Of a DNA stretch of 64,000 nt, positions 46,984 to 58,913 are shown piece after piece. Position 1 is the stretch's first letter. Every line of letters starts with the position of its first letter. A model generated the notes under the pieces. The model worked only from the letters and a program-made list of their open reading frames with translations. It did not search any database and was not told where the DNA came from. Made by a program: the position numbers and the translations under genes. Origin of the DNA: Phyto melanocephala (Eukaryota; Arthropoda; Insecta; Diptera; Rhinophoridae); assembly GCA_941918925.1 (NCBI GenBank), contig OW799235.1, forward strand, positions 22,793,201 to 22,857,200, given 5' to 3'.

Positions 46984-48631
46984 TAACTAAAAAGAGATAT
47001 AAATATTTTAGCACTAAATATTATAGAGTAATAAAAGAGAAAAAATATATTTTATTTTAAGCAATAGATGTCGCTGGCAGTTATATTTTAACAAATTGAA
47101 CGTGATTTTTTTTAAGCTAAACATATTTATAGAGTATATTTGGTTAAATAAAAAATTCTCAATTCATTCTCTACTGCTCTGTCCAGCAGTAGACAATAAA
47201 GCACTTGAATTTAAAATATTTTAAAATGTTGCTTTACGAGCATTTCAAAGAACAAATACGTAAATGTTAAGCAAAATTGTGTCTGTCATGGAATAAGTAA
47301 ATATTTGTTTAATAATAATTTTATTTCAAAAGAAAGGTTTTGCATGAAAAAATTTCCTCTATAAAATATTAAGAAAAATTGGGAAAAATTTAAAGAAAAA
47401 ATGTGTTTAAAATAATTATAAATTTGTTATGTTTTTTTGTTTTAAATTTCGTGCATTCAAATGAAAACTACAGTTCCCTTTTTTAGGTTTTTATTTTAAT
47501 ACAAAAATAAATTTGTTTGTTTTTTCATATATTCAAAAGGAAAAAATTGTCATTTAAGTTTAAATTAACTAGTAGGTAATTTATAAAAAAATCAAAAGAA
47601 TTTATAAGTAGACAATTTAATTGAAGGAAAACAACAGCGCAATGTTTCCCACAAATGGAACGCAAAGAATTTAATTTCTTTACCCAGATTAGGAAAGTAT
47701 TATATTGGCTTAAACAGAACGCACCTTGTCTTTTGCCAAATTTTACAAAATTAAAAATTCTTTAGAATATTTATAGTCTTTGAATAACTTAATTTTGAAT
47801 AAAAAAAAATCTCTTAAATTTTAAACGATTAAAATCTCAAACATGGGTTTCTTTAACAAAATTTATTCGCATTGTCTAATAAAGATTGTAAAAAATTATT
47901 TTAAACTTTTTCTTAGATTTGAAATAAATTGGAATTGCATAAATCTAAAACTTTATGTTTATTGTTATAAATCGTAGCCAGCAGGAAAAACATGACAAAA
48001 AATTCATTTTGCAGAAGTTCAATTGATGATGAAGTAAAAAAATTTTGGAAAAAACACATTAGAGATCATGTGTTTATATAAATATATTAACGAACTTCAC
48101 TCCGTTCTCATAAGGGCATAGAACTAGTTCATAATTGGTGAACAAGATATGATGTTTCATAAATTGATAAAGTTTGTATACATGAATTGTTAAAGATACT
48201 TTGCACGATGTTCTCACCTTTTTGAAGCACATACTTTTTTATAATTTTTTATTTCACACTAAGGCAGTCATTTGGAATAAATCTTTTTGCGTTATTGATT
48301 TAGAAGTTCTGCACTAATTTAAATTCTTTTTCTGGGATATAATTGTGTATTTAAGCCTCACACAGGTTCCGATTTTAAATTATGTTTGGTCATAAAATAT
48401 TCATATAACCTTATCGTGTTCTCTAAATTATATTCAATTAATTATCTTGACAATTATTTACTAATGTAGATTATTTTGTTAGAAACATATAAAAAAAATT
48501 TGTAATTTGAAATGGAAAAAATAATTATAAAATTTAATACAAAAAAGTAAAATTAAGGAGTTATTAATTAATTAATTTCGAAAACATTTTTTTTTTTAAT
48601 TACATTTATCCGATAATAATTATTGGTTGAT
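46984..48631. other. No gene seen; upstream of trn
   Basis: AT-rich DNA with no transposon signature; could hold regulatory sequence of trn but nothing specific is visible. Confidence 0.4.
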
Positions 48632-48696
48632 ATACATACATACATACATACATACATACATACATACATACATACATACATACATACATACATACA

Positions 48697-48727
<31 letters not shown>
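48632..48727. repeat. (CATA)n microsatellite, ~23 units
   Basis: Uninterrupted tetranucleotide repeat of ~95 bp; long and perfect, so probably polymorphic in length. Confidence 0.97.
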
Positions 48728-49009
48728 TTTTGCATTTGTAAGGATTTAAGAAACTAATACATTAAATCTGTAGATTTCATGGGCAATCGCGTATGTTCGT
48801 TTTTTGACGTTTTTTAGATTTTGTGCTAATAATGTCATATTGCTTGGTTTTTAAAATTTCTGAAATGAGATGGACCCATTCCGATTTTTTTAATGGGATA
48901 ACAAATTATTTCGTTTTTTAGAAAAACACACAACCAAAAACGTTGTTATTTCTGAACACATTTGAAAGTTATTTTCTGGTAATTTTTCAGTTTTACTAGA
49001 AGTAGAATA

Positions 49010-49880
49010 ATTAATTGTGTACAACCTATGTTGACATATTCTGTTTTATCTGCACACACTTGATCACACGACATGATCACGATGGTCATATTATATTCGC
49101 TATAACAATATTTGGTTGTCGAAAACAAGTAATAGTTATTTTTATTTTATTTCATCATATATTTTGTCACGACAACCAAGCATTTGTTTGCATTGTATCA
49201 TTGAACGTTTATATTTCTTAAAACATTCGACATGGTTGTCGTTTAAAAATAGTATGATTTGAATAAAACTAATCCGACAAAAATAACATTATTTTGAAGA
49301 TAAAATTATTATTTTAATAATCATTTAATAATAGATGAGACAACAGTATGATTAAAAAGCAATCAAGCTATGATTTTCTTCAATAATAATATGCTTTCAA
49401 CTTCTTGCTGGATAAATTTTTATTACTTAAATAGTTTCAGATGTCAAAAAAAATACACAAAAATTGTGAAAAAAATTGAAGAAACTTATAAATAAACAAG
49501 AAAATTTATATAAATATAGATCTATATACATACATAAAAATTAGTTGCATTGTGTTAGTTATTGATGTTATCTGGAATGCGTGAACTGTTCTCTGTATGC
49601 GCTTCTGCACTACGAAGTGTGGAGGGGGTTCGCTAGTATTGGTATAAAAATTGCAAATAAAAAGGTAAGTAAATCATTATATGAAACTAACAGCTCAAGG
49701 CAATAATTTGCCGTAAAACAAGTAAAGATAGTCGATTTCAACTATAGTTATATATATTGTTATTGCATTATGCTTCAATTAAACATAATAATGATAATTG
49801 GCAACCATTGTATGTTTTAATCACAATCGTACAATTCAATCATAGTATGTAGCTCTTCGATTATGGTTAACACATCCAGA
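49010..49880 (+). repeat. Unclassified interspersed repeat R1, copy 3
   Basis: Contains GATCACGATGGTCATATTAT, TTTGGTTGTCG, CATGGTTGTCG and, near the right end, ATTGGCAACCATTGTATG with CAATCATAGTATGTAGCTCT. Matches copy 1 (same strand) and copy 2 (opposite strand). No coding capacity; no defined terminal repeats. Confidence 0.5.
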
Positions 49881-50154
49881 TATTTTCTTTCCGTGCACTG
49901 TTACCACTTGTAATGGTAGAGTTTGTGATAAAAATCTTTGCGTAGATTAAGTAAATAATTTTTATTTAATTGAAATACAACAAAGGGAATAAAGTTTTTA
50001 AAGAGAGATCTGAAAGATTACTGTCCATCAGAAAAATCGGAATGTACAACATGTATAATGTTTGCATGTTTAATAGTATATAGATATTATATGTACTGGT
50101 ATAAATAACATTGAATACCTGCAGATGTTGTCACAAGAAATGATAAACAAATTG

Positions 50155-50466
50155 TTTGAGGTTCTAGATAACCGAAAGGATCAATATGGATATAAAATGA
50201 AATGGCTTGACTACACAGCAAAATATATTATAATACCAGCTTCAACCCCTTAATATTAGTACCAAATGAGAGGGCTTAAACCGTTTAACTGTCAACATTA
50301 AAAAAATCAAATCCGAAACAAAATGGAGGATAATATTTTTTTCTTCACCCCATGGTATCGAATGATAGGGTTTGAATAGTATAATACCACACTAAAGACT
50401 ATGAGGTACACCTATTATTATACTAAGTACATGATGGTGAAGGGTATTATCAGAATATAGCATTCT
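50155..50466 (-). repeat. HINE/mini-me-like head fragment
   Basis: Reverse complement carries TTCTAGATAACCGAAAGGAT, ATGGATATAAAATGAAATGG, ACTAAGTACATGATGG and GAAGGGTATTATCAGAATA, the order seen in the 10-kb and 21.7-kb copies. Confidence 0.6.
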
Positions 50467-52069
50467 TTGAAGAATCTTAAAATGTAGTCAAAATAATATT
50501 ATTTAGGCATTTAATGATATTTTTTGGTTTGTTGTGTGTTTTTATTTTCTTTTAGTATAATTGTATCTAATTTTTCTTGAGCGGTAAAGATGGTCAATAA
50601 AGTTGATCGATATATTGAAAAAAAAAATAATAATTGAAAATAAATAAATTAAAAAGAAAATAAAATTATACAAAATTTTTAAATTTATTTAAAACAATTA
50701 AAGACCTCTAGCCAAATCAATTATATTAAAAAAGAATTAATTTCTCTATATTATCCTTAATTTCTTTAAAACCGGTTTTCTAAGTGTAACTGAAACTCGG
50801 TTTTAAAGAACCCGAATAATCGATCTCTAAAGAATTAATAAAATTAAGTTCTGGTTATACTGTTAGTTTTTCAAGACTTTAGTTTAATAATGAATAAAAT
50901 TAAAAAATATAGAAGAATACAAAGGAATAAAACAATTTAACCTGGAGAATGCAATCTTAAAACAAGTTCAAAAGGTTAAAATCCTAGACTTAAAAATTTG
51001 TCATATTTTAGAAAATAATAACGGCAAAATATTTCTTAAAACAAATATTTATATTATACCTTCAAAAACACGAAAAAATATCGTTTACAGGTTGAAAACC
51101 TGATTTAACTTCTTTAAGTAGCACAAAGAACAACAAAAATTTTAGCTAAATTACCCTACTTATAGCATCTCTAAATCAAAAATAAAATAAATAAAAAAAA
51201 AATAAATATTAAGGAAAAGGATACTTAACCTAAACTGCTTGGTTTATTCACAAAAAGTGTCAATGTTTTAAATGTGTTTGAACATAAGTATGTCAGAGAT
51301 AAGGATACTTGAAAATGCTATTATTAACTAAAGCCGCATATTCATAAGAGTTTGTTGTAAATGTTGTCACAAAAAAGTAAAAAAAATAACATTAAATAAA
51401 ACATTAAGAGCCAGCTAGGGGGTCTATAGACTCGAAGGAAGAAAAAGGACTATTTTCCAAGGAAATGTGTTCACTTTAAGCACTAATTAAGATTTTTATC
51501 TAAAAAAAAAAAGAAATTACAACAAACGAGGTGAAAATTTTGTTGCGGAGCAATTTAAGAAATAGAATATTTTTTTTTTAACAATAACGGTAATTAAACA
51601 GAATGACTGTTGTTTAAAAGAACGTGCATATAAAATAAATAAAATAGATATAAAAAAGTTGCCGGAATTAAAAAATATGTGTCAGGACAATCTAAATATG
51701 TATACAATGGGTTTAAAAGTGCGTTAAGGTACGCTCACAATTGCTAAATATTATATTATAAATATAAGCGTAGCCACAAATTTTTCTTAAATACAGGGAG
51801 TAAAAATTTGGGGTATATTTTTAATGTTAATTAAGGAAGAATTTTTTAAGATTTAAAACAATCTTTATTTCAGTTTATTACAAATAAATTTGAGTTAGTG
51901 AACTTTCTAATGGCTCAGCAAGCTTTCAATCTTTTACTAGAATACCAATCACGTTTTTCAATAAACTATTGTCAATGGTTGATATCTGCTTGATAATGTT
52001 GCTTTGAAGCTCTTAAACTATTGTGGATATATTGCTGACATTTTTTGACTTAAAAAAAACACACAAAAA
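50467..52069. other. No gene seen
   Basis: AT-rich; no supported feature. Confidence 0.45.
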
Positions 52070-52535
52070 ATAAGTAAGAGTACTATTGTCGTCCGTGCCG
52101 AATCTTATATACCCTTTACAACGTGTAGTCATGCAATAACAATTGTTTGTATCACCATTCATCTCATTAATATGAAATACGTACATACATATCTGTGGCT
52201 TGGAGCTAAAAGGGCCAATGTCACTATTTTGCTCTTTTGAGTTAATCATTGCATTAGATTTGTTTTCTTGCTCTATTTCATTATGATAAAACAGCTAAAG
52301 TCATACATAACCCGGAACAGCTTCATAAATAAAATGCTGGCCAATGTCATTATATAAGCATTTATATAAGTTTCTATATAGTTTCTCAAAAGTAAATATT
52401 TTGACATTGGCCTCTTTAGCTCCAAGCCACAGATATATAATTTATTATCTTTATAATGACTTAATCCGCTTAAAAACATCCCATTGTTAAATTATAAATT
52501 AAGTATAAGTATAAATGTATGTATGTATTAAAAAA
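52070..52535 (+). repeat. HINE/mini-me-like head with nested MITE
   Basis: Head AAGTAAGAGTACTATTG with GTGCCGAATCTTATATACCC, CAACGTGTAGTCATGCAATA and GAAATACGTACATACATA, interrupted by the MITE at 52193-52432, then continuing as CATCCCATTGTTAAATTATA. The adjacent copy at 52543 has the same sequence without the MITE and acts as an empty site. Confidence 0.75.
52193..52432 (-). mobile_element. 240-bp MITE, copy B
   Basis: Same family as 29928-30174, inverted. Ends CTGTGGCTTGGAGCTAAAAG and its complement; 4-bp duplication ATAT (52189-52192, 52433-52436). Inserted in a HINE repeat whose uninterrupted neighbour confirms the insertion point. Confidence 0.85.
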
Positions 52536-52542
52536 AAACAAG

Positions 52543-53265
52543 TAAGAGCGCTATATTCGGCCGTGCCGAATCTTATATACCCTTCACAACGTGTAGTCGT
52601 GCAATAACAGTAGTTTGTCATCCCATATGAAATACGTACCTACATATAAAAAAATCTCATTGTAAAATTATAAATTCACGTATGTATGTTAAAAAAACAA
52701 AAAAAAATTTAAAAAAAAAAATTAAAAAAAAAAATTAAAAAAAAAAATAATTAAAATATATATAATAAATAAAAAAAATTAAAAAAAACAATAATAAAAA
52801 TATAAATAATATATTAAATAAAAAATAAAAAAAAAATAAAAAAAAAATTAAAAAAAAAAATTAAAAAAAAATTTTTTTTTGGCTCAGCTGGGATTCGATG
52901 CCACGTTTTCTCTAACCAGTATACACGTTTGTATGTATGTATGTTGTTGCTGTAGTGTTGTTTTTGTGAAAAAAAAATCGAGGTAGTCGTGGGTTTTTGC
53001 TTATATCTCAGTTGTTTATGTACCGATGTTCCTGATTTTCAATACCGATCTATTCCTGAATATTTCTGATATTTTATTACCTCACTTGGGTCCAAGCGAT
53101 GTCGGGGGCTTCAAAAAGTTGATTTCAACATACACACGGACAGACGGTCAGACTGACAGAGCTTAATCGACTCCCCTATTCATAAGCTTTCAGAAAATAT
53201 ATACTTTATGGGGTCGGAAATGACCCCATTTCACACGGAATGACAAACCTTACACTCACTGGGAT
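52543..53265 (+). repeat. HINE/mini-me-like repeat with A-rich interior
   Basis: Head CAAGTAAGAGCGCTATATTC with GGCCGTGCCGAATCTTATAT; A-rich simple sequence at 52688-52880; then CATACACACGGACAGACGG, CTTAATCGACTCCCC and the core ATATACTTTATGGGGTCGG. The same type, including the A/T tract, appears inverted at 1-395. Confidence 0.8.
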
Positions 53266-56053
53266 CTTCGAACTTTTATTAAAAACGATCCATTGTTTGT
53301 TTTGATGTGTGGAAAGTGACACAATCCTGTTGAATAAACATATTCTCTGCAGCTTCTGATCATCTTACTGTAGCGATTTAAATTGATAGTTGTTACTAGA
53401 AATTTTAATACTCAATACTAATTTAAGGTTATGAGATTTGTAAAATTTGCAGTTAAAACCATGTCTGTGGCAAAAAGAAAAACTGCTTAAGTCGACATAA
53501 GCTAAAATTGAGATAATTACACTTTTGCAATCCCGGAATTCAAAATTACCCTCAAGAAAACTTTCCACTATTTTTGAAACTTAGCAGCAAGTTATTGCGT
53601 AGAAACTTATTATGTATATCTTTTCAAAGAGCAACAAAATTTGATATAATAACTTATTTTAGCTTCAAATTTAGCTAAATTACAAAAATAAATATACTGT
53701 TTAATTTATGCATCAAATCAGTTTTTTTAATTTATAAATTTATATATATTCTTAAAAATCAACTTAAAAATTTAAAAGTACTTTTCTGAAAACTATAAAC
53801 AGACATAAATAGTTTTTCCTTACAGCCACAGATATAACAATGGATTTATATTGGAATTTGCTCAAGTTTAAAAAAAAAATACATTAAATTAAATTTATTA
53901 GAGAAAAATTCATACATTTTAGTGCTGACGTTTATTTCATCGAATATTTGTCTAACGTTAACCTATATTTAGTTGAGTGGGATAAATTTGTATTTAAAGA
54001 TGATACTGCCCTGAAATCCCATACTACTTTAATAAAACTTCACTTTTTCTTTTATTTTTTTAGGTTAAAGAAAATACCAGTCCGTATAGTTTTTGAAAAA
54101 ATTCTAAATTGTTTTAAGTTTTAGAAACATTTTAAATAAAATTCTTAGGTGTTTTGTTTTTTTTTTCTCTAAAAAGCCATTAATGTTCTCAATTTTAAAT
54201 AATTACCGACATCTTTTTAAGAGTACTTTAAGTGTATGATTTAAATAAATAATATTTGTAAAAAACCATCAACAGATTGTTAAAGAACACCCCTTCTTAA
54301 AGTAGTCTAAACTCAAAACGGATTATTAATGATTTCATTACATCTTAGAACATATGTGTGATCAACTCCTCTTGTAAAGTAATATCTTAGCAGTCACACA
54401 CATTCATTTATTATACAATGAACATTCAATAATCATGTCATTAAAAATGGTTTAGTATTCTATTTAAGTACATATGTGCATATTCATGTAAGTAACATTT
54501 TCTTGTTGGTAAATATAAATGCAGAAAAGTGTTAAGTGTTTATTTTAAACATATTTTCGTATCTTAATTGTATAAGGAAAATAATGAAAAAAAAAACAGG
54601 AAAATAAATCAAAAATCATGAAACTCTTAAAACTCTTGAAAAATATATTGAAAAAATTAAAACTGCACTGTAAGAAACACTGCTAGAGTTTGACCTTGAA
54701 AATTAGAATTTTATATTTTTCTTACGTCTCATATATCTCATTCTGTTCTTGATTAAGTTGTAAAGAAAATTTCTGAATTTAGTTACTACAACACTTTTTC
54801 TGAATTTTGTTAAAATTTTTGGAAAAAGTTTAATTTTTTACAAAGAAATATGCATCATCCACCGTGCAATATGAGTATTTTGATATAAACTGCGAGCTCA
54901 ATTTGTTTGATCTTTTTTTTTCTTCTAATGTCCCTACCGCATTACTACCATGTGCAGCTTTTTAACTTTAAACAACTAAAAACACAGCATTAGCTTTTCA
55001 CACAAAAGAGTTAGAGCATTTAACTTTAGGAGCTGCTTTTCCCATAGAAGTCTTCAGGGCTCTTAAAAGAGTTGTTTTCTTACCGCTCCTGATTTTTTTA
55101 AAATGCTCAAATCTTCCTTATGTTTAATGGCTTTTAAAAATAATAATTTACTGGACCAAGTACAAGTTTTATCAGGAATAGTATGTACAAGTTTTTTCTG
55201 ATTAACTTTTTATATTTCTTTGAGAGATACCACGTTTAGTTTAGTTCAATTTTTGTTTGATTTTTATAGCAATGTTAAAAACTGAGACTTAAAAATATTA
55301 AGTTCACATTCCATAAAATTCCGATTTGGTGACACTAATCCAATTTATGGCTATCATATCAAAGCGGATAAACTTAAATTCAAATTTATTTTTGATTGAT
55401 TATTTGTTTTTGTTCAAAAAGTTCACGTAAGTTGTTTTGTCAAAAGTCTACAATTATATGTTTTGCGAGAACATGAGTGCATGTATATTCTAGGCTAGCC
55501 CGTCCGTTAAAATATATAATTAAATCCGTAAGAAAACCATAAACTACCGTTCTTGTTTTTTTTGTGTTTTATCAGTCACGAGTATATTTTGTGTTAAATT
55601 TCACCAAAGTATCTACGCAAAAAAATCCATCCAGCAACTTTTGAGTGAAACGAGCTCAAGGTAGCCAACAGAAAGACGGACAGACAGACATATAGACAGA
55701 CAAACAGACATAGAAGATATATACAAATTGGTGTTTTCTAAGAATAAAAAGTGCTTGGTATCATAAAAATTAAAATATTTATCGAAACTTAAAAAACTTT
55801 GTTGATTGGTTGTTGGGTTTAAGCTGGTCATATGTAGTTCTGGTGCTAATGCCAGATCATCAGTAAACCTTTAAACCACAAAATTTTTGAAAATTCTTAA
55901 AATTGTTACAAGCTTTATTTAAAATAAACGAATAAACAAAATTTTGAAATTTGTTAGGAGAATATCCTAAACAATTAGTAAATTTTTGAAATTTAAAAAA
56001 TTTATGCCACTGTTATATTTATTTCTGTCATTTCTGTATTTTGTTACTAATTA
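53266..56053. other. No intact gene seen; GACA microsatellite and a coding-like patch
   Basis: AT-rich. At 55674-55712 there is a GACA/GACGG-rich tract next to CCATCCAGCAACTTTTGAG and CGAGCTCA; a similar arrangement occurs at 59700-59770. At 54960-55100 (minus) lies the second copy of the patch noted at 17150-17290. Confidence 0.45.
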
Positions 56054-56729
56054 CACTGTGCTAGTTGAAAAAACAGACAAGCCGAGCACCTAGCATTTTA
56101 ACATAATTCGGGTACGCTAAATCCAGTGGTGCTCTCGGTTTTTTAAGATTGGCTCTGGTTTTCGAGATATACCGTTATATCGAAAATGGATGAGGTTGCA
56201 CCACATATGTTCGCGTAACTCAAAAACGCTTTAGCTTATTCCAAAAACTTAAAAAAACGAAATTCCGCAATAAAATTTCCTTTAAGAAAAGTAAAACTTC
56301 TTTCTAATATCCGTAGTCGTTTTAGAAAAATAATTTTTTGTTTGAAAAAAAAAATTAATTTTTTTATCAAAATTTCTTAATTTTTGTTCTTTAAAAATTC
56401 ATAAAAAATTAAAAAATGCAGCTAGGCTTCTAATTTTTTGCAAACATATAAAAAACAAAGCTGCTAACAAAACAAGCCATAAATAAATAAAATCTGTTAG
56501 CAACTTTTGATTTTATTCACAAAAGTCGACAAATTTTAATTAATTTAAGAATTTCATAAAACGCAATATTTGTATGGGAGCCCCCCTAAGGGATGGTGAT
56601 AAAGGGAAAGTATAATTTAAGAAAATGTTAAGAACAAAAAACAATGAAGGTCGGTCATACATTTTATCCCCCTAGGAGTGAATCCTAGGCCTTAGAAACA
56701 AATGTTGGGAATGAAAAATAAAGTTGCGC
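56054..56729 (+). repeat. Left terminal inverted repeat arm (~676 bp)
   Basis: Pairs with 58914-59598. High identity over most of its length, with landmarks AATTCGGGTACGCTAAATCC, GTTTTCGAGATATACCGT, AATATCCGTAGTCG, TTTGTATGGGAGCC, CCTAGGCCTTAGAAAC. Beyond 56729 the left arm has a ~45-bp extra segment before the shared AGGTGCAAAAT. Confidence 0.9.
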
Positions 56730-56813
56730 TGGTCATACATTTGGCCCGTTTAGGGGTATCTCAGGCGCTGCAGGTGCAAAATTTAAGGCTAGGGTTCTAC
56801 GCGTATAAAAAAA

Positions 56814-56909
56814 TTTTAAATTAGTGACATGTAGCAAAACTGCTTTTAAGCTACTTTTGGAAGAATCAATGAATAAGCGCCAATCTCCAGGATTACATTC
56901 ATTTTGCAT
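56814..56909 (-). repeat. Inverted 96-bp copy of the DDE-like gene's first Asp region
   Basis: The reverse complement matches 57831-57926 with about two differences and encodes MQNECNPGDWRLFIDSSKSS and the following AVLLHVTNLK. It lies between the left arm and the gene start, in opposite orientation to the gene. Confidence 0.92.
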
Positions 56910-57126
56910 TGTGCAACGGTATTTGGCATGGTTCTTGGAATTAAAAATTAAAACATAGTATTTTTGAATTACCTGTGATTTCAAGTTATTGGCAATAAAA
57001 TCTACACCTGGAAACGGTAGAAATATTATTCGTCCTGGCTTTTTTTTTTACAAAACATGCGACTAGTACTTTGATTAAAACAATTACAGTATAAATAAGA
57101 GTTCCTCATATATTGAAATATCTAAG

Positions 57127-58780
57127 ATGGGGCCGTGTAAAAAGTTTAATTACTTTTGTTATATGTGTGGGAAATATAAAAATATACCAAGTCGCCGTAC
57201 CTTGTATGAATCATATTTTTCTTTAAGGGTTATATATGGTAAGAGTTGGACACCATCAATAGTGTGTACACACTGCATTTACCATTTAAATAAGCGGGGA
57301 AAAAATGGAGATGCCATGCCATTTGGTGTTCCAATGATTTGGAGAGATCCCATAGTTCATGTTGAAGATGAGTGTTATGCGTGCATAAATTATACAGCGG
57401 GTATAAACAGAAGAAAAATGACTTATATGTCTTATACTGAAACAGCATATGCTCGATTTCCGCTGCCACATTCTGATGAAATTACTGTTCCGGGTAGCCA
57501 TATACCAACAGAACATATTTCCTCAATAATTCATTCTGTTGAAGCGGATAGACCAGCTACTTCAATGTATCAACCGTCATGCATCACGGTTCCATGCAGT
57601 CACAATGAAATCACGCAAGATCGTCTGGATATAATGGTACGGCGTCTAAAATTATCTCAAAGACAGAGAATTCTCTTGGCAAAAGAGTTAAAACGAGCTA
57701 ATATTTTAGCACCAGGTGTACAAACATACGGGGCTATCAATCGCCATAGACGATTTACGACTTTTTTTAAATCTATTGAAAATAATTCTATTGCGTATTG
57801 TACTGACATCCGCGGATTGGTTTCAACGATGCAAAATGAATATAATCCTGGAGATTGGCGCTTATTCATTGACTCTTCCAAAAGTAGCTTAAAAGCAGTT
57901 TTGCTACATGTCACTAATTTAAAAAGTCCTATTCCGATAGCACTTAGCACAAATACTAAAGAGACATACGCATCAATGAAAAAAATAATACAGTTAATTA
58001 AATATGAAGACCACAAGTGGAAAATATGCGCAAATTTAAAAGTGGTAGCTCTTTTAAGAGGCATGCAATTGGGCTATACTAAAAATATGTGCTTCATGTG
58101 CATACGGAATACGCGTTTCGATGGCGACCAGTACAATACACGGGATTGGGCTTTACTTGAGGAAAGCAGATTGCATAGAAACAATGTTATTGAATTACCA
58201 CTTGTGTCGATGGAAAAGATTTTGCTTCCTCCACTCCACATCAAACTGGGTATTGTAAAAAATTTTATAAAAGCATTGAGCCCAGATGGTGTTGCTTTTA
58301 CCGAATTGCACCGAATTTTTCCACGATTAAGCGGCATGAAAGTAAAAGAAGGTATGAACTCTAACTACTTTATTAAATTAGATTTATATTTCATTTCATA
58401 ATGTTTCTATTTTACAGGAATTCTTAATGGACCGGACATTCGCCGTCTTATGAAGGACCATCAATTTGAGGCTGCATTGAATGATATGTGTGAAATCAGT
58501 AATAGAAAATGTATTAGGAAATCATCGGTCTGAAAACTGGCGAATTTTAATCAAAAATATGCTAACCGCATTTAAAAACTTAAACGTTAGAATGTCATTG
58601 AAAATACATTTTTTGCATTGCAATGCCGAAAAATTTAATGAACAATCACCAGCCGAGTCTGATGAACATGGCGAGAGATTTCACCAAGTAACAGCCAGGC
58701 TCGAACACTGGTATAGCGGCAAACAACTTGATTCGCTATTAGGGGATATTTGTTGGAATCTGCAGGAGGAAGAAGAATAA
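57127..58780 (+). pseudogene. Uncharacterised CxxC zinc-binding plus DDE-like transposon protein, broken copy
   Basis: Starts at ATG 57127 (AAG-ATG-G). Exon 1 (57127-58351) encodes 408 residues plus one base; a 66-bp intron (58352-58417, GTATGA…TTTACAG) restores the frame into ILNGPDIRRLMKDH. Three C-x2-C pairs at the N-terminus (C11/C14, C47/C50, C83/C86) suggest a zinc-binding module; residues ~165-195 form a basic helix (LKLSQRQRILLAKELKR). A probable RNase H-like catalytic core follows: D249 in WRLFIDSSKSS, N303 in ICANLKVVALL (Asp in relatives as I recall them), C322-x2-C325, LLPPLHIKLGIVKNF at 366-380, and the Glu of SDEHGERFHQ in exon 2. Exon 2 shifts frame near 58482-58490 and continues to TAA at 58780. 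Similar proteins are common in invertebrate genomes but lack an assigned function. The frame lesion and Asp-to-Asn change make this copy unlikely to be active. Confidence 0.8.
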
Positions 58781-58913
58781 ATTTCTAAATAAAAACTACT
58801 TAACAACAAAAAATTTTTAGTTTGGTTATATAAAAAATTCAAAAATTTCATCTTTTCTGAAAAAATCAAAAGTTGTAGACAGACTTTAATCACAAATAGC
58901 TTATTTTGCACCT

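Noticed and set aside
48632..48727. CRISPR-like or satellite array
   Set aside because: A plain tetranucleotide microsatellite.
57657..58064. 135-residue minus-strand frame
   Set aside because: Antisense shadow of exon 1 of the DDE-like gene.
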